Source: Limnanthes douglasii subsp. nivea (lineage: Eukaryota; Streptophyta; Magnoliopsida; Brassicales; Limnanthaceae). Taken from it: a stretch of DNA of 64,000 nt. Location: the NCBI GenBank assembly GCA_036936605.1, contig JAUPFV010000001.1, positions 209,791,138 through 209,855,137 on the forward strand, written 5' to 3'. The notes below the pieces were generated by a model that ran no database searches, was not told where the DNA came from, and saw only the letters and a list, made by a program, of their open reading frames with translations. The translations under genes and the position numbers were made by a program. This document shows positions 44,751 through 55,130 of this stretch, piece by piece (the first letter of the stretch is position 1; the number at the start of each line of letters is the position of its first letter).

Positions 44751-45213
44751 AACCATCTTCCTTTTGCTGCAATTCATCTTGTCGCAACAGGCATAATACT
44801 CCGAGAACCAAAGACAGATTTACTTTCTCGACATTTGTTGTACCAGTTAGTCTCGCCATAGAATCAAATTGAGGCCTAATAACAAGCTCCCTAATGCATT
44901 TCCATACATCAGTTAGATTCGGGTTGTTGGCTGGATCAACATTTAAACATGCATGAAGAATATTAACAACTGAATCAAAAACTTCAACAACATTTGTTTC
45001 CGAGAGTAAACCGACTCTATCCATCATACCCTTACTTGAACAAACAGAACTTAAACAATCATCTTCACTTTCTTTTGCAACAATACGATTTATGGTATCA
45101 ACAAGTTCACCAACAAACTCTTTACCAAGAAGAAGTCTATACATAATACAACAAACTAACCAAACATCAGAGCTGAACCCAGCTGAATACAGAAGAACAT
45201 CGGCTTCTACGTC
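44750..45213 (-). pseudogene. Captured protein-kinase C-lobe-like segment
   Basis: Between the copia pre-integrase region and the ECT segment about 150 codons belong to neither. 'YSAGFSSDVWLVCCIMYRLL' resembles kinase subdomain IX (D-V-W-S-x-G-C-I-x-Y-x-L-L), and 'ACLNVDPANNPNLTDVWKCI' resembles subdomain XI (C-L-x-x-D-P-x-x-R-P), with the usual Arg replaced by Asn. The donor gene is not identified; large plant proteins with a divergent kinase domain are one possibility. It is in frame with both neighbours. The exact junction with the ECT part lies near 44,750. Confidence 0.6.
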
Positions 45214-45711
45214 AATTCCTTCTACCATCTGGTGCTTAGACATGAGAGCCATGGCTTGATAATTGACGTGCCCAGGACGGGCATGCCACAATCTCGTGAT
45301 GTCATCCGCTTTAGTCATCACGCATTCCTGTTTGTTAGTCTCAATAATAATTTTGTAAAGTCGATTGGCAGATCGTTTTACCTTCATCAATAATCTGTCT
45401 TTGTTGTCGTAGATCCTCAGAAATTCTCCCTTGAGTTCCACATTATTGCCTTCTTCAGAAATCTGTCCCAATGATATGATGTTATTACGTAGACTAGGTA
45501 TATAAAACACATCTCGCAACATCTTTTCTTCTCCATTTTTGCACAGTAATATCACAGTGCCCTTTCCTTTTATCTCGACTTTTGAACCATCTCCAAAACG
45601 CACTACACCAGATATACTCTCATCCAGTTCTGCAAACTTTTCTTTAAAATATGTCATATGACTGCTTGCACCATTGTCCAGGTACCAGACATTTGATTCG
45701 CCTGCACATTA
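45213..45711 (-). pseudogene. Protease and pre-integrase start of copia F
   Basis: 'VWYLDNGASSHMT' near 45,693-45,655 is the copia aspartic protease motif. It is followed by 'GVVRFGDGSKVEIKGKGTVI', 'DVFYIPSLRNNIISLGQ', 'MKVKRSANRLYKI' and the pre-integrase start 'LWHARPGHVNYQAMALMSK'. The copia sequence stops after 'HQMVEGI' at about 45,213, before the zinc-binding Cys pair and the integrase core. A TAA (45,709-45,711) separates it from gag in the same frame. Confidence 0.9.
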
Positions 45712-46668
45712 TCCACGCCTTGGAAGTTGAGTAGATAGCAGTTTGTCCTCATTCATGAGAAGCTTTGACGAGCCTTTATCATGTTTGGCCAAGAGTAGGG
45801 CCATTTCATCATCTTCCATCGCAGCCAAATTCGCCTCCGCTTCTTGTGTTTCCTTGTGTTTCCTTGGTTTCCTGCATTCTGAGGCGAAGTGACCATAGAT
45901 ATTACAGTTGAAGCATTTGATAACACTCTTGTCAAACTTTCCACGACCTCTCTGCATTGTGGATCTGTCACCATTGTTTCGCCTCAGTCATTCTTCACAC
46001 GTCAATAGAAGCTTTTTGTTGGCTCCTTCTCGTTTAGCCCATTCCTCTTCTGTCAACATGAGTTGAATCTCCTTCGTTTCTGTCCTTCCTTTTACTCGTT
46101 CTTTATGTGCCTTGAGTGAACCCACAGCTTCTTCGACAGTCATGCTCTCGATGTCTCCAAATTGCTCAAGTGTTGAAGTTATCTGTAGGAATCTGGCAGG
46201 GACAGCACGCAGAAGTTTCTTTACGACGTATGATTCTTCCATCGTTTCCCCCAAAGCTCGAATATTTGTAACGAGGCTATTCATTCTCATGTGAAAATCT
46301 TCAAAATTTTCATTGTCACCCATATTCAGCATTTCGAATTCAGATTTTAGGGTTTGAATCCGTGCCTTCTTTGCTTTGTCTGCACCTTGGCATAAGGTTT
46401 TTATCATATCCCAGGCGTCCTTCGCTGTTCCCTTGTTCGTAATTGAGAGCAATACATCTTCGGGAATTGCCTGATACACCATTGCTAGCGCTATCTTATC
46501 TGTCTTCTCTTCGGCAGCAACATTGGGATCTTTTAGCTCTACTGCATTCCAGACCCCTTACGCTTGCATATAAACTTTTATTTTGATAGCCCAAGCCGTA
46601 TAATTACTTCTATCCAGCATTGGGTAGCTCAGGCCGTACGAACCTCCTTTTCCTTTGTTCACCTCCAT
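45709..46668 (-). pseudogene. gag: Gag of copia F, with in-frame stops
   Basis: Starts MEVNKGKGGSYGLSYPML at 46,668, with the typical 'NYTAWAIKIKVYM' of UBN2/DUF4219-type copia gag, then 'DAWDMIKTLCQGADKAKKAR', 'NFEDFHMRMNSLV' and a complete CCHC zinc knuckle CFNCNIYGHFASEC near 45,925-45,884. Stops at 46,558-46,560, 45,988-45,990 and 45,709-45,711 are single-codon changes in an otherwise continuous frame. Gag would package element RNA. Confidence 0.9.
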
Positions 46669-46703
46669 CGTTAGTGAAACAAATACGTCTGCTAAGACCT
46701 TCA

Positions 46704-46716
46704 GGCTCTAATACCA
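46704..46716 (-). other. Primer-binding site of copia F
   Basis: TGGTATTAGAGCC on the minus strand, two bases from the 5' LTR; it fits the initiator methionine tRNA complement except for one base (T for C). Confidence 0.9.
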
Positions 46717-46718
46717 AA

Positions 46719-46925
46719 TCTAGTCTAAAAACAGATTAATATACATCGTTTTGAGACAACAGAGATAATGCTCAATCTCAGATCTGATTTATTAGGTAAT
46801 AGAGAGACTATTAAATAGTCCAAAATTTGAGTAGACAAAAAGACAGCACAAAGTGAAACGACAATGTGGAAAAGAAACGGACAAATTCAAAAGGACACAA
46901 TTAAAGTTTGAGATTAAATGCAACA
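46719..46925 (-). repeat. 5' LTR of copia F
   Basis: Same 207-bp sequence as 42,696-42,902 with five substitutions (202/207 identical). Followed by the target duplication GCTGA at 46,926-46,930. Confidence 0.95.
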
Positions 46926-46930
46926 GCTGA

Positions 46931-48136
46931 TGGCCGAGTTTTTCTTCCGACCGAGTTTTTCTTCCGACCAAGAAAAGGGCCCCAACTCATAGAATAAAAA
47001 AAGATAAGACTGATAGTTTGGGCAAAACAATATTGACTGCAAGTTCCGTAGAAGTGAAACAAACTGATAACACAACATATAAGGTTGTTGAGGCTACCGC
47101 GAGTCAAATACAAGAAGAAACCATGACCTTGAAAATAAAAAAAGCATCACACGCACCAATGGATAACAATGAGAAAGGAAAAAGTAGTGAGAAAAATAAA
47201 ACGTTAAATACACTACAGATTAAACGACTATCCTTCTTATGCTCGATCGTCAGAAGGCTCAAGCATCCAAAAATCATTCCTCGTTTCCTCTAGAGAAGGA
47301 TCAGCAAGTTCTTGAGGTTTAAAGTCCTAGTGGTAGTCTACAAGAGCATGTTATTGAAATCGAACAATAATATTCTCTAACTCCGAGGAGCTCTACCAGT
47401 ACTAAATCATTTTTTCTTATGGAATTGGAAGCCTACTCATGTGCTCTTCACCATCTTGTGAAAATGATTGCTTGATTGGAAAGAGAAGCAACAGATCAAA
47501 AAGACACCATAACATCTCTTTAGTAAGAGTGAGCCCGACTAGAATACCATGGCAGAATAGAGAGACCATGTAGATAATCAAGAATGTCAGGTCAAATTGG
47601 TTGGAAAAAAACCTCACGGAGAAACAAATCCATTTTTGAAGTTAAGATTGTCGCTCTGGAGTCTTCTTAGAAGATGAGACTCGAAAATATCAGGAGGCGG
47701 AAAATGAATATGACATTTAGACATATTCATTTGAAAATATAGTAGATAAGCACAAGAGGACTATTAAGAAACCTGAGGAGGATCTGACTTCAATCAAGGA
47801 CTAAACTGCATAAGACGAAGAGGATGCGGTTGATGCTTATGTTGGGGAATGTATAAGCTCTTTAGATAAGCATGATGCTAAATTTAAATGCTACTTGGAC
47901 TCAAATTTCATAAAGTTTTCTTAGAGTTAAACATTGTATTTTTTGTGAGATGGAACCCGAAGAAAAACTTAATGCTGACATCTTGTTTGAAGATGACAAA
48001 GAAGAAACTTTAGAGTTAGAAAGCGGAGATGGCGAGTATGCGAATGAAGAATACAAAGACGAAAATTTAGGGAGGATCACCAGTTATCGAAGCCTAAGGA
48101 TGAGGGCAAAACAACCGGCGACCAAGTCGATGTAGA
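46931..48136 (+). pseudogene. Antisense ORF of element B, part 2
   Basis: Continues the gene interrupted by copia F: joined at the target site, 'LKAAD' leads into 'GRVF' or 'LMAEFFFRPSF' depending on the frame. The following sequence is Lys/Glu/Ser-rich in broken frames. The last ORF (47,950-48,135) encodes an acidic tail, 'ILFEDDKEETLELESGDGEY', comparable with the acidic tail 'ILLDDRASETLDPIPI' at the end of the antisense ORF of element A. Confidence 0.55.
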
Positions 48137-48393
48137 TAAATTCAATTGTGTTAAATAATATCCTCATATGGCCTTTTTTTAATCTCATCATATATTTTTA
48201 TATCTTTGAGATTCATGTATTTGGTCGGCCATGGTATGTTGTACGTGCATTTGGAATTTATAAATATTAATTATTGTTATTCACTTTGATTTGTACCATT
48301 ATACAAATTTATTATTTTGTAGCTATGTCTTCAAAAACTTTCTACTTGAGGGTAATTGATCCCAAACCGGTCACCAAAGCACTCTTTGAACGT

Positions 48394-48712
48394 GACCAAC
48401 TAGTGTAGAAACCTTTTAATTGTGATCAACTAGTGTTGGAAAGTTTTATTGTGACCAACAAGGGTTAGAACTTTTAATTGTGACCAACTAGTGTTGGAAG
48501 CTTTACACTTGACCAACTATTGTTGGAACCTTTTAATTATGACCAACTAGTGTTGGAAGCTTTACACTTGACCAACTAGTGTTGGAACCTTTACATATGA
48601 CCAACTAGTGCGAAACCTTTAAAATGTGACCAACTAGGGTTTGAATCTTTATATTTGACTAACTAGTGTTGGAACCTTTACACTTGACCAACTAGTGTTG
48701 GAAATATCTGCA
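48394..48712 (+). repeat. Tandem array, 11 units of 29-30 bp
   Basis: Units begin at 48,394, 48,424, 48,453, 48,482, 48,511, 48,541, 48,570, 48,599, 48,628, 48,657 and 48,686. Consensus: GACCAACTAGTGTTGGAA, then 'ccttt' or 'gcttt' and 'acactt' or 'taattgt'. The first part is itself a near palindrome (CCAACTAGTGTTGG). The array sits between the end of pol and the end of the antisense ORF of element B. Confidence 0.95.
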
Positions 48713-48849
48713 CCGACTAAAACTGCGATATGAATATAGATGGGAATTTTTTTTATAGTAGCCGACTATGTTGATACCTTATTAATAACTTAGTGTTCCA
48801 CCAAAATAAAGTGCTCGATGTTCTATAGGTGACGAAGTGGGTTATCCTC

Positions 48850-50000
48850 TTAATCTCTTAGTTGGTGTTACTCTAGTTTAAACCTTTCAGTAACCGAATA
48901 AGGCATTTCCCAATTTGGTCGTAGTTTTTATAACAGTTTATCTTTAGTGTACATGAAGACCTTTTTTAGAACTTTATCTCCCTCCCTGAATTATCTCTTT
49001 CAAACTTAGGACGCATACCTCATTCTCATCAGATTCTAATAATGTATAGAATTTAGATACACCTTTGTTATTTTTTCCTCAATTATGTCCAATTTGGCTC
49101 TTGGGCCTTCATCATTATCAGGTTTAGAGTAGTTCATGATTTTAAAGTATGGAAGGGTGGCCTTAGTTGAGAGTACTGCATCTATTCCATAAACCAATGC
49201 AAAAGGAGATGATTTGGATTGTTGGTCAGGGTGTAGTTCGGTAAGCACACAATACTTCTTGTAAATAATTTGGCAATTTTTGGGAGACCCTTTCAGTTTT
49301 TTTCTCACTACATAGAGGATAGTTATGTTTGTAACCTCTACTTTCACATTAGAATGCTGATGAAAAGATGTTGAAAAACAATGTTGAATACCTCGGGAAG
49401 AACAAGCACCTTCCATCTTTCTTTCTTTTCAAACAGAGGGAAATTATCTATGGTGTTTGTTTTTTGGACTTTAAACCTGTGGCATATGTTAGACTAATTC
49501 TACCAATTTAGAGAAATAATTAACAACTACGATGATGGTTTGGCGTCCTTATAAGTCCATAAGAAAAGGTCCAACCAAGTATAAACCATATTTGTTAAAA
49601 GGCAATACTTTGGAAATTAATTCAAGTGGTACTACTGGTACATGTATTGCATTATCAAATTATTGGTAGGTGTCGCTCCGTCGCAATAATTCTTTGGCAT
49701 CCGTCATAATGGATGTCCATTGATACCTGACCAATACATTCATTCTCGTCATTATTTTAAAGCCACAATGGGTTGATCTATCTCCATCATACGAGTCATA
49801 TAGCATCATATGTGACTCATTAACTTTGAGGCACCGTAATAGTGGTTAACTTAAATGGTTTTGTTAAGGGATATCTCTAATGATTGTGAAACCATGTGAC
49901 TTGAACCTTAGTATTTTAGCCAAAGGTTTATCGATCAACATAGTCCCGTTGATTAGAAATTATTTAAGTTTGTACCTCTAATCTTTCTCCCATTGTCAAA
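48850..50000 (-). pseudogene. Integrase of element B
   Basis: Minus strand: 'AKILRFKSHGFTIIRDIP' near 49,920-49,865 (zinc-binding N-terminal part), 'FNKYGLYLVGPFLMDL' near 49,595-49,550 (core; Tyr where Asp is expected, as in element A), 'HPDQQSKSSPFALVYGIDAV' near 49,240-49,170 and 'EGPRAKLDIIEEKI' near 49,110-49,068. Frames change often. Confidence 0.7.
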
Positions 50001-50109
50001 ATTTAGAACTTTTTTTTTGTATCTAATTTATGTTTGGAAACTGGTGTTATCCAAGGTTAATCTTGTTCAAGTATCTATGGATACCTTTTAGTATATGAGA
50101 TAGTTTTCA

Positions 50110-50470
50110 AGGAGTCTGTCACATAATTTTCGGCCCGGTGAACATGTTCATACTTGATGCACTCAACGAAAGTTGTTAATTATTTCAATACATTTAGGTA
50201 TTTTACCAAATGATTTTTCCTTGCTTCGGCATGGCCCGATGCATAGTTGATAAGAAGATGCTAATCACTTATTAGACCAAACTTATTAGTACTATAAATT
50301 TTCACAACTCGTAACCCGACCACGACTGCTTCGTATTTTATCTCATTGTTAGATGCCTTGAAGCCAAAACGTATTTCTTGGTACATCGTGTCTCCAAATG
50401 GGTCTACCAACCAAACCCCCGCTCTACAACTCAAAATGCTTGATCCCCCATTGTTTCAAATTACCTATTT
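50110..50470 (-). pseudogene. Archaeal-type RNase H (aRNH) of element B
   Basis: 'GAGVWLVDPFGDTMYQEIRF' near 50,425-50,370 and 'GFKASNNEIKYEAVVVGLRV' near 50,368-50,310, then 'HAEARKNHLVKYLNVL' near 50,240-50,190. The Gly-rich strand and SNN-x-x-YEA motif are the aRNH signature, better preserved than in element A. Confidence 0.75.
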
Positions 50471-50499
50471 GGCATGAGACATATCAATATCTGGTTCCA

Positions 50500-51140
50500 G
50501 CTCAGGTCATTCCAGATGAAATTGGACTAGAAAATTTACCAACATATGCGCATTAATTGCACTTTGAAGTTCAAATTCGATGTTTTAGTCTTATAATTGA
50601 ATCGAGCATTTAGTCATTTGACTTGATAATCTGGAATTTGCAACACATATAAGTGGAAATGAGGTATGAACCATAATAGAATATGTTTGGAATATAGTCT
50701 CGATTTTCATGCTGCCACCATTGGAGCCAAGGCTAGTTTTTCCAAATTCAAGTATATTTTCAGGATCCAATAGACTTTTATATACGTAATAAAAAGGTTG
50801 TGGATAAATTTCGACCTCTTTGACTAAACATTCACTTACTGCATAATCCAACAAAGCGATATAGACTTACAAATTTTATCCCACATTAGTTTTGGACAAA
50901 AGTTATAGAGAAGACAAATGTTCTTTTATTTTAGTTAAGGCTTCATCACATTCTGGAGTACAAATGAACCGATTCATCTTCAATAGAACTTGAAAAGATG
51001 GTGCCCATTTGTCTAAAGACCTTGATATGAAAATATTTTAAGTCATTAATCTTCCGGTTAAAATTTGTATCTCTTTGATGGATCAACTTCAATTTTCATT
51101 TTGCTCACTATATAGCCCAAGAATTTTCGGGATCTATTAG
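50500..51140 (-). pseudogene. RT end and RNase H remnant of element B
   Basis: 'KFLGYIVSKMKIEVDPSK' near 51,125-51,070 is the end of gypsy RT and the RNase H start. A short RNase H trace follows ('LLDYAVSECLVKEVEIYPQP' at 50,591-50,854 may be the part usually read 'Y.VSE'). The catalytic RT region that should lie at 51.1-51.4 kb is absent, so part of pol is deleted. Confidence 0.55.
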
Positions 51141-51459
51141 ATCATCTACAAAATCTGACTATGAAGTAGACTCTTGTAGCGCTATTTTTTATTCATTTCA
51201 ATATTTTGGCGACTACAGACAACTCCCACCTGATTTCTGATTACATATTTCAAACATTGATGGATATTTGAGGCAATAACATTAATTCTTGATAACCATG
51301 ACGTATAAAATTATATTATACTAGGTTCATGCATCCACCACTATAAATAGTACTTTTAGTATTTTTCTTTAAAATCCATCGGCCTAACAATACACCACCC
51401 TCAAATTCTCCAATAACATTGACAATGATCCCGGTGAACTCCACTATTATTCTATCTGG

Positions 51460-52032
51460 CTAGAGTTTGACAAAAGGGTTTTCTTTTTGCTTGTAACGGT
51501 TCACGAGTAAGATGTTTGCCGAACTGCCCGTACCAATTAAGATCTTTTGGATATCAGTTTCCTCAATAGACAATTCGATTACATCAACATCCTCGTGAGA
51601 CCCAATAACCTTCCTTAAATCATCATCATAAAAAAGAATAAAAGACATCAATATCGGTAAAGGTAGGCTATAATTCTTCCATTTAACCGGGTTACTAAAC
51701 TTACAACACATTTTTTTCACGAGTATCTTGAGCATTCTTGCACGGTATCCCCACAAAAAAATAATCAGTGATTGGAAGAATTTACATAAAACTTTGAATT
51801 TCCCCTTAGTTTTGGGTTCATCAACTACTAGGATACTCATTTGGTTATTATCGGGGACTAAATACTTTGCATCTACATCAAAATCATTAAAATATCCGGT
51901 TATGACCATTGTATTTTCCTGCTTTTGTTCACTATGGATTACCACTCTCGAGACCATTGTTTGGTTACTCACCGGAGCTTGCTGCCGACCCCATGACCGA
52001 GCCTTGGAAAAGGTAGTTAGCTTTTCATTCAT
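51460..52032 (-). pseudogene. Gag C-terminus and protease region of element B
   Basis: 190-codon ORF. The middle part resembles the gag-protease linker of Tat elements. 'HEDVDVIELSIEETDIQKIL' followed by 'IGTGSSANILLVNRYKQ' corresponds to the protease block that usually reads '..RVLVDGGSSADI', with Asp-Gly replaced by Gly-Thr-Gly. The active-site Asp is thus not in its usual place. No RT follows directly. Confidence 0.6.
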
Positions 52033-52613
52033 AATAATATTTTAAATTTCATGTTTCAGTGTTATGCAGTCCCTCGTATCGTGGCCTATATTGTTATGAT
52101 ACTTATAAAATGGTTATTCCGTCCTTTTTTGAGACTCTGGATCAGAAATTATTTCTTAAACTGAACAAACTTCCGCGTCTTATAAAAAATAATAGCGATG
52201 ATTACCGTCAATTCAATATAATTATCGGGTCGGACCCATAAACTTATTCTAGGCCTATGTTGCTAACAGCGGGGATATTAATTTACCATAGGTTGATGCG
52301 GGATATGATTTGCGGTTTTTAGGTGAAAAATAGTAGATGCAGAAGACTGTTGATAAATTGGGGAAAAAACTATGGGATTTGTCTTTACTCTTCCATTTTA
52401 TGCTCCTCGAACTGAGCAAGTATAACCTCAAATTTTAGGGGGTTTTTCATGGTCACCTTATCTATCAAATCTCCGGGAAGAACTTCATGTCCTGAAAGAA
52501 GCAATAGTTACTTGCTCATAACAATCATATAGACTATTATTTGCAAGAACGAAGCGTTTGGTGTAATAATTCAAACTCTTCTCAACCAGCTGGAGGTACT
52601 GGATTATTGTGTC

Positions 52614-53560
52614 TTAATTCCTCCGCATCTCCTTACTTTTCACAATTTTTCGTCTAAATATTTGTCCAGAACATATTAATTTTTTTATTGCACTTTGCGG
52701 AAGCCGATTGTACCACTTTAAAGCATTTTCTTTCAAAGCTTTATAGAGAACTTGACATAACAACTTATCGCGGTTGTTATAATTCATCTTAAAGTATTTA
52801 AACTGCTCTAGATCAGTATACGAATCTCTATTCCTATTGAACGTTTGCATTTTTTATATATCAAATTGCTTCGGTAGGTGTTGGAATTTTTTTTTAGCAA
52901 GATTGTGGAAACTACCTTCACTTATATCATTGAATATACAAGTGACCATTTTTAAAAATCTTATGAAGACCTTGTTCGAACGGAACCACAATTTGATTGT
53001 TTACTTGGTAATCAAAACTTTGGTTCCCCGAGCCGCTTTGTAACAAAAGAGGGCTTTCTCTAGCCTTATACCATAGTTTGTTGTTGTCTAGACCTTCCCT
53101 TGGCTAGCACTATATCCTTTCCCTTATGAAGCTCCTGCTTAACTGAGGAGTCACGTCATTTCTTTGATTATTTCTCCCGCTTCAAGGTTTGATATTTACT
53201 GGTATTCCTCTTCGAATAATGCTTACCAACATAAAAAAAAATTAAGATGACGATCTCTATTCAGAGAAGAAGAAAACCCATATGAATCAGAAATGGAATA
53301 CTTATTAAATCTTGAATGACTATAATGATATATTGCTCTTCGTTCATTTTTCAATGAATAATCCCTTCTTTTCGACATAACTATTTTTTGGGTACTTTAC
53401 ATGGTTTCGCAAAGAATTAGACTTGGCGTCTTCTTTCTGAGAACTCTCTTCTTCCCCAAGCTTTTGGATTTTTGAACATATATTTCTTTTTTGCATATAA
53501 TTGTTTTTTTAGTTTAACACAAATATTTCATCACGCAATTGATCCCAAGACAACTGGCCA
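52614..53560 (-). pseudogene. Gag of element B
   Basis: 78-codon ORF (52,850-52,614) with 'DLEQFKYFKMNYNN' and 'LLCQVLYKALKENALKWYNR', the core gag sequence of gypsy elements ('...F...L...A..WF..L'). The upstream part to about 53,560 is Ser/Lys/Glu-rich and broken ('DAKSNSLRNHVKYPKNSY'). Confidence 0.6.
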
Positions 53561-53688
53561 GACCCACCCTTCTTCGACTGTGATTCTTTCGGTAAGTATT
53601 GCAAGACCTACCTGAATCTCACAATCCATCTTTCACTAGATTCTGAAGACGAACATAACATATATATATATATATACTTGTGTTGCAG

Positions 53689-54114
53689 GGCATTAAACAA
53701 CAAATCGTCCCTCGACTATCGCGTTTGGTGGCAGATAGTCCCTTGAATTTCAAATGTCCGTTGACCGTCCCTGGACTATCGCGTTTGGATAAAGTTAGTC
53801 CACCAGATCCTCTGATCCATGAGAGACTGCCACCTGCCACCATAGTCCTCAGATTTTTGTATCACCACTAGTCCTTTGATTTTAGGTCAAACCCAAAGTG
53901 TAGGATATTACGGATAACTAAACTCAAGGGACTACTGGTGATACAAAAATATGGGGACTATGGTGACAGGTGGCAGCCTCTCATGAACCAAAGAATTTGG
54001 TGGACTGACTTTATCCAAACGCGATAGTCCATGGACTGTCAATGGACATTTGAAAGTCAAAAGACTATCTGACACCAAACGCGATAGTCGAGGGATGATA
54101 TACTGTTCAAAACC
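53689..54114. mobile_element. Foldback MITE of 426 bp with 9-10-bp target duplication
   Basis: The two halves are reverse complements over about 190 bp each: left arm with 'GTCCCTCGACTATCGCG', 'GGTGGACTAAC' complement and 'GAGAGACTGCCACCTG'; right arm reads them back in opposite order. Terminal sequences match imperfectly (GGGCATTAAACAACAAATCG against GGTTTTGAACAGTATATCA). TGTGTTGCAG flanks both sides (53,679-53,688 and 54,115-54,124). A 9-10-bp duplication and long terminal inverted repeats suggest a Mutator-type non-autonomous element. It has no coding capacity. Confidence 0.85.
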
Positions 54115-54124
54115 TGTGTTGCAG

Positions 54125-55090
54125 TAATCACTTATGTTTTTAAATATATATATATATATATATTTATATATATGTATATGTAGGATAATTGTATAAATTA
54201 ATTTACAAACAAATCTATAAATTTATTTAGAGAGATAAGTTTAACTAGAATGGTTAGAATGGTTAGTTGTTAGAAAAGAATAGCAGTTTATACCTAAATT
54301 AGGTAAAAAGACTTTTATAGATTATTTTAGACTTTTTAAGCCAATGAACAAATATGGATGATTCGTAATCGACTCTAATCTATTAATTCACGAAAATTAA
54401 ATATATATTTTTTCTAATTACATTAAATATCTTCAATATTTATTAAATTAGTACTATGAAGATCAATAACTTATCCATCCAATTTGTAGATCGGATAAAA
54501 TCGATCCCTATCGAGTTTACCCCTAATGACACTATTTCAAAACTTTTATTGTCCACCCCCAACGACTTAAACAAACTATTTCAAAACCATTGTGTCCCCA
54601 TGCATGCCCAAACTTATATAAATTAAACATGACCGGCTTAATATATTTTCGAAACTACTTTCAGTTACTATTTCAGAACTCAGCTTTCATTATCTGTTGA
54701 ACTTACAATAATTAACTTATGTGCAAACTGCAAACCCTATTCCCCATTTAAAACTTAAAACTCACGTACTTGCATGGACAGAGATCATTCATGAGCTACA
54801 ATATGTTATCAGATCAGTCCATATATCATACCACACAGTCTTTTTCGTCCCAAAAATTAAAAAAAAAAAAAAACAACAGTAATAAAATTTGAAGAGATAG
54901 ATGATGATTTCGAATGCTTCCATTCCAAAAGGTATAACACTAGCTTTAATCTTGATCCGCTTTTCTTTGCCTAACTTGGTTTGTTCACTCCATCATGTAA
55001 CTATGTATTCTCCTTTTCTCCATTATAAATCTTCCTGTCAACAAAATTGAAAAAAAAAAAGTTATATAGTTAAGTGAATTAAACTTGAAA
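54125..55090. other. AT-rich DNA, no gene seen
   Basis: Contains an AT-rich microsatellite (54,147-54,180) and no ORF or element that can be supported. Confidence 0.6.
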
Positions 55091-55130
55091 CAAAATGATA
55101 AATATTACTAAAAATGTTTTATGAAAAGAA

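Larger units (their letters stand above)
42696..46925 (-). mobile_element. Copia element F carrying an ECT/YTH gene copy
   Basis: Complete insertion of 4230 bp with 207-bp LTRs, PBS, PPT and a 5-bp target duplication. The internal region encodes gag, protease and the start of the pre-integrase region, then two host-derived segments instead of integrase, RT and RNase H: a kinase C-lobe-like piece and most of an ECT-type YTH protein. The LTRs differ at 5 of 207 positions, so it is younger than the other copia elements here. It lacks all enzymes except protease and would depend on another element for movement. It is nested in the antisense ORF of Tat element B. Confidence 0.92.
41485..53600 (-). 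mobile_element. Tat-type Ty3/gypsy retrotransposon B
   Basis: Minus-strand element with the same organisation as element A: gag and protease (53.5-51.4 kb), RT/RNase H remains, aRNH, integrase (to about 48.85 kb), a tandem array, and a long opposite-strand ORF (48.1-41.6 kb) interrupted by copia F. No LTRs were identified; the 3' end is cut off against copia H at about 41,485 and the 5' LTR is not found upstream of 53.6 kb. Confidence 0.7.

Noticed and set aside
48394..48712. CRISPR array
   Set aside because: Units are directly adjacent with a 29-30-bp period and no unique spacers; it is a minisatellite in a retrotransposon.
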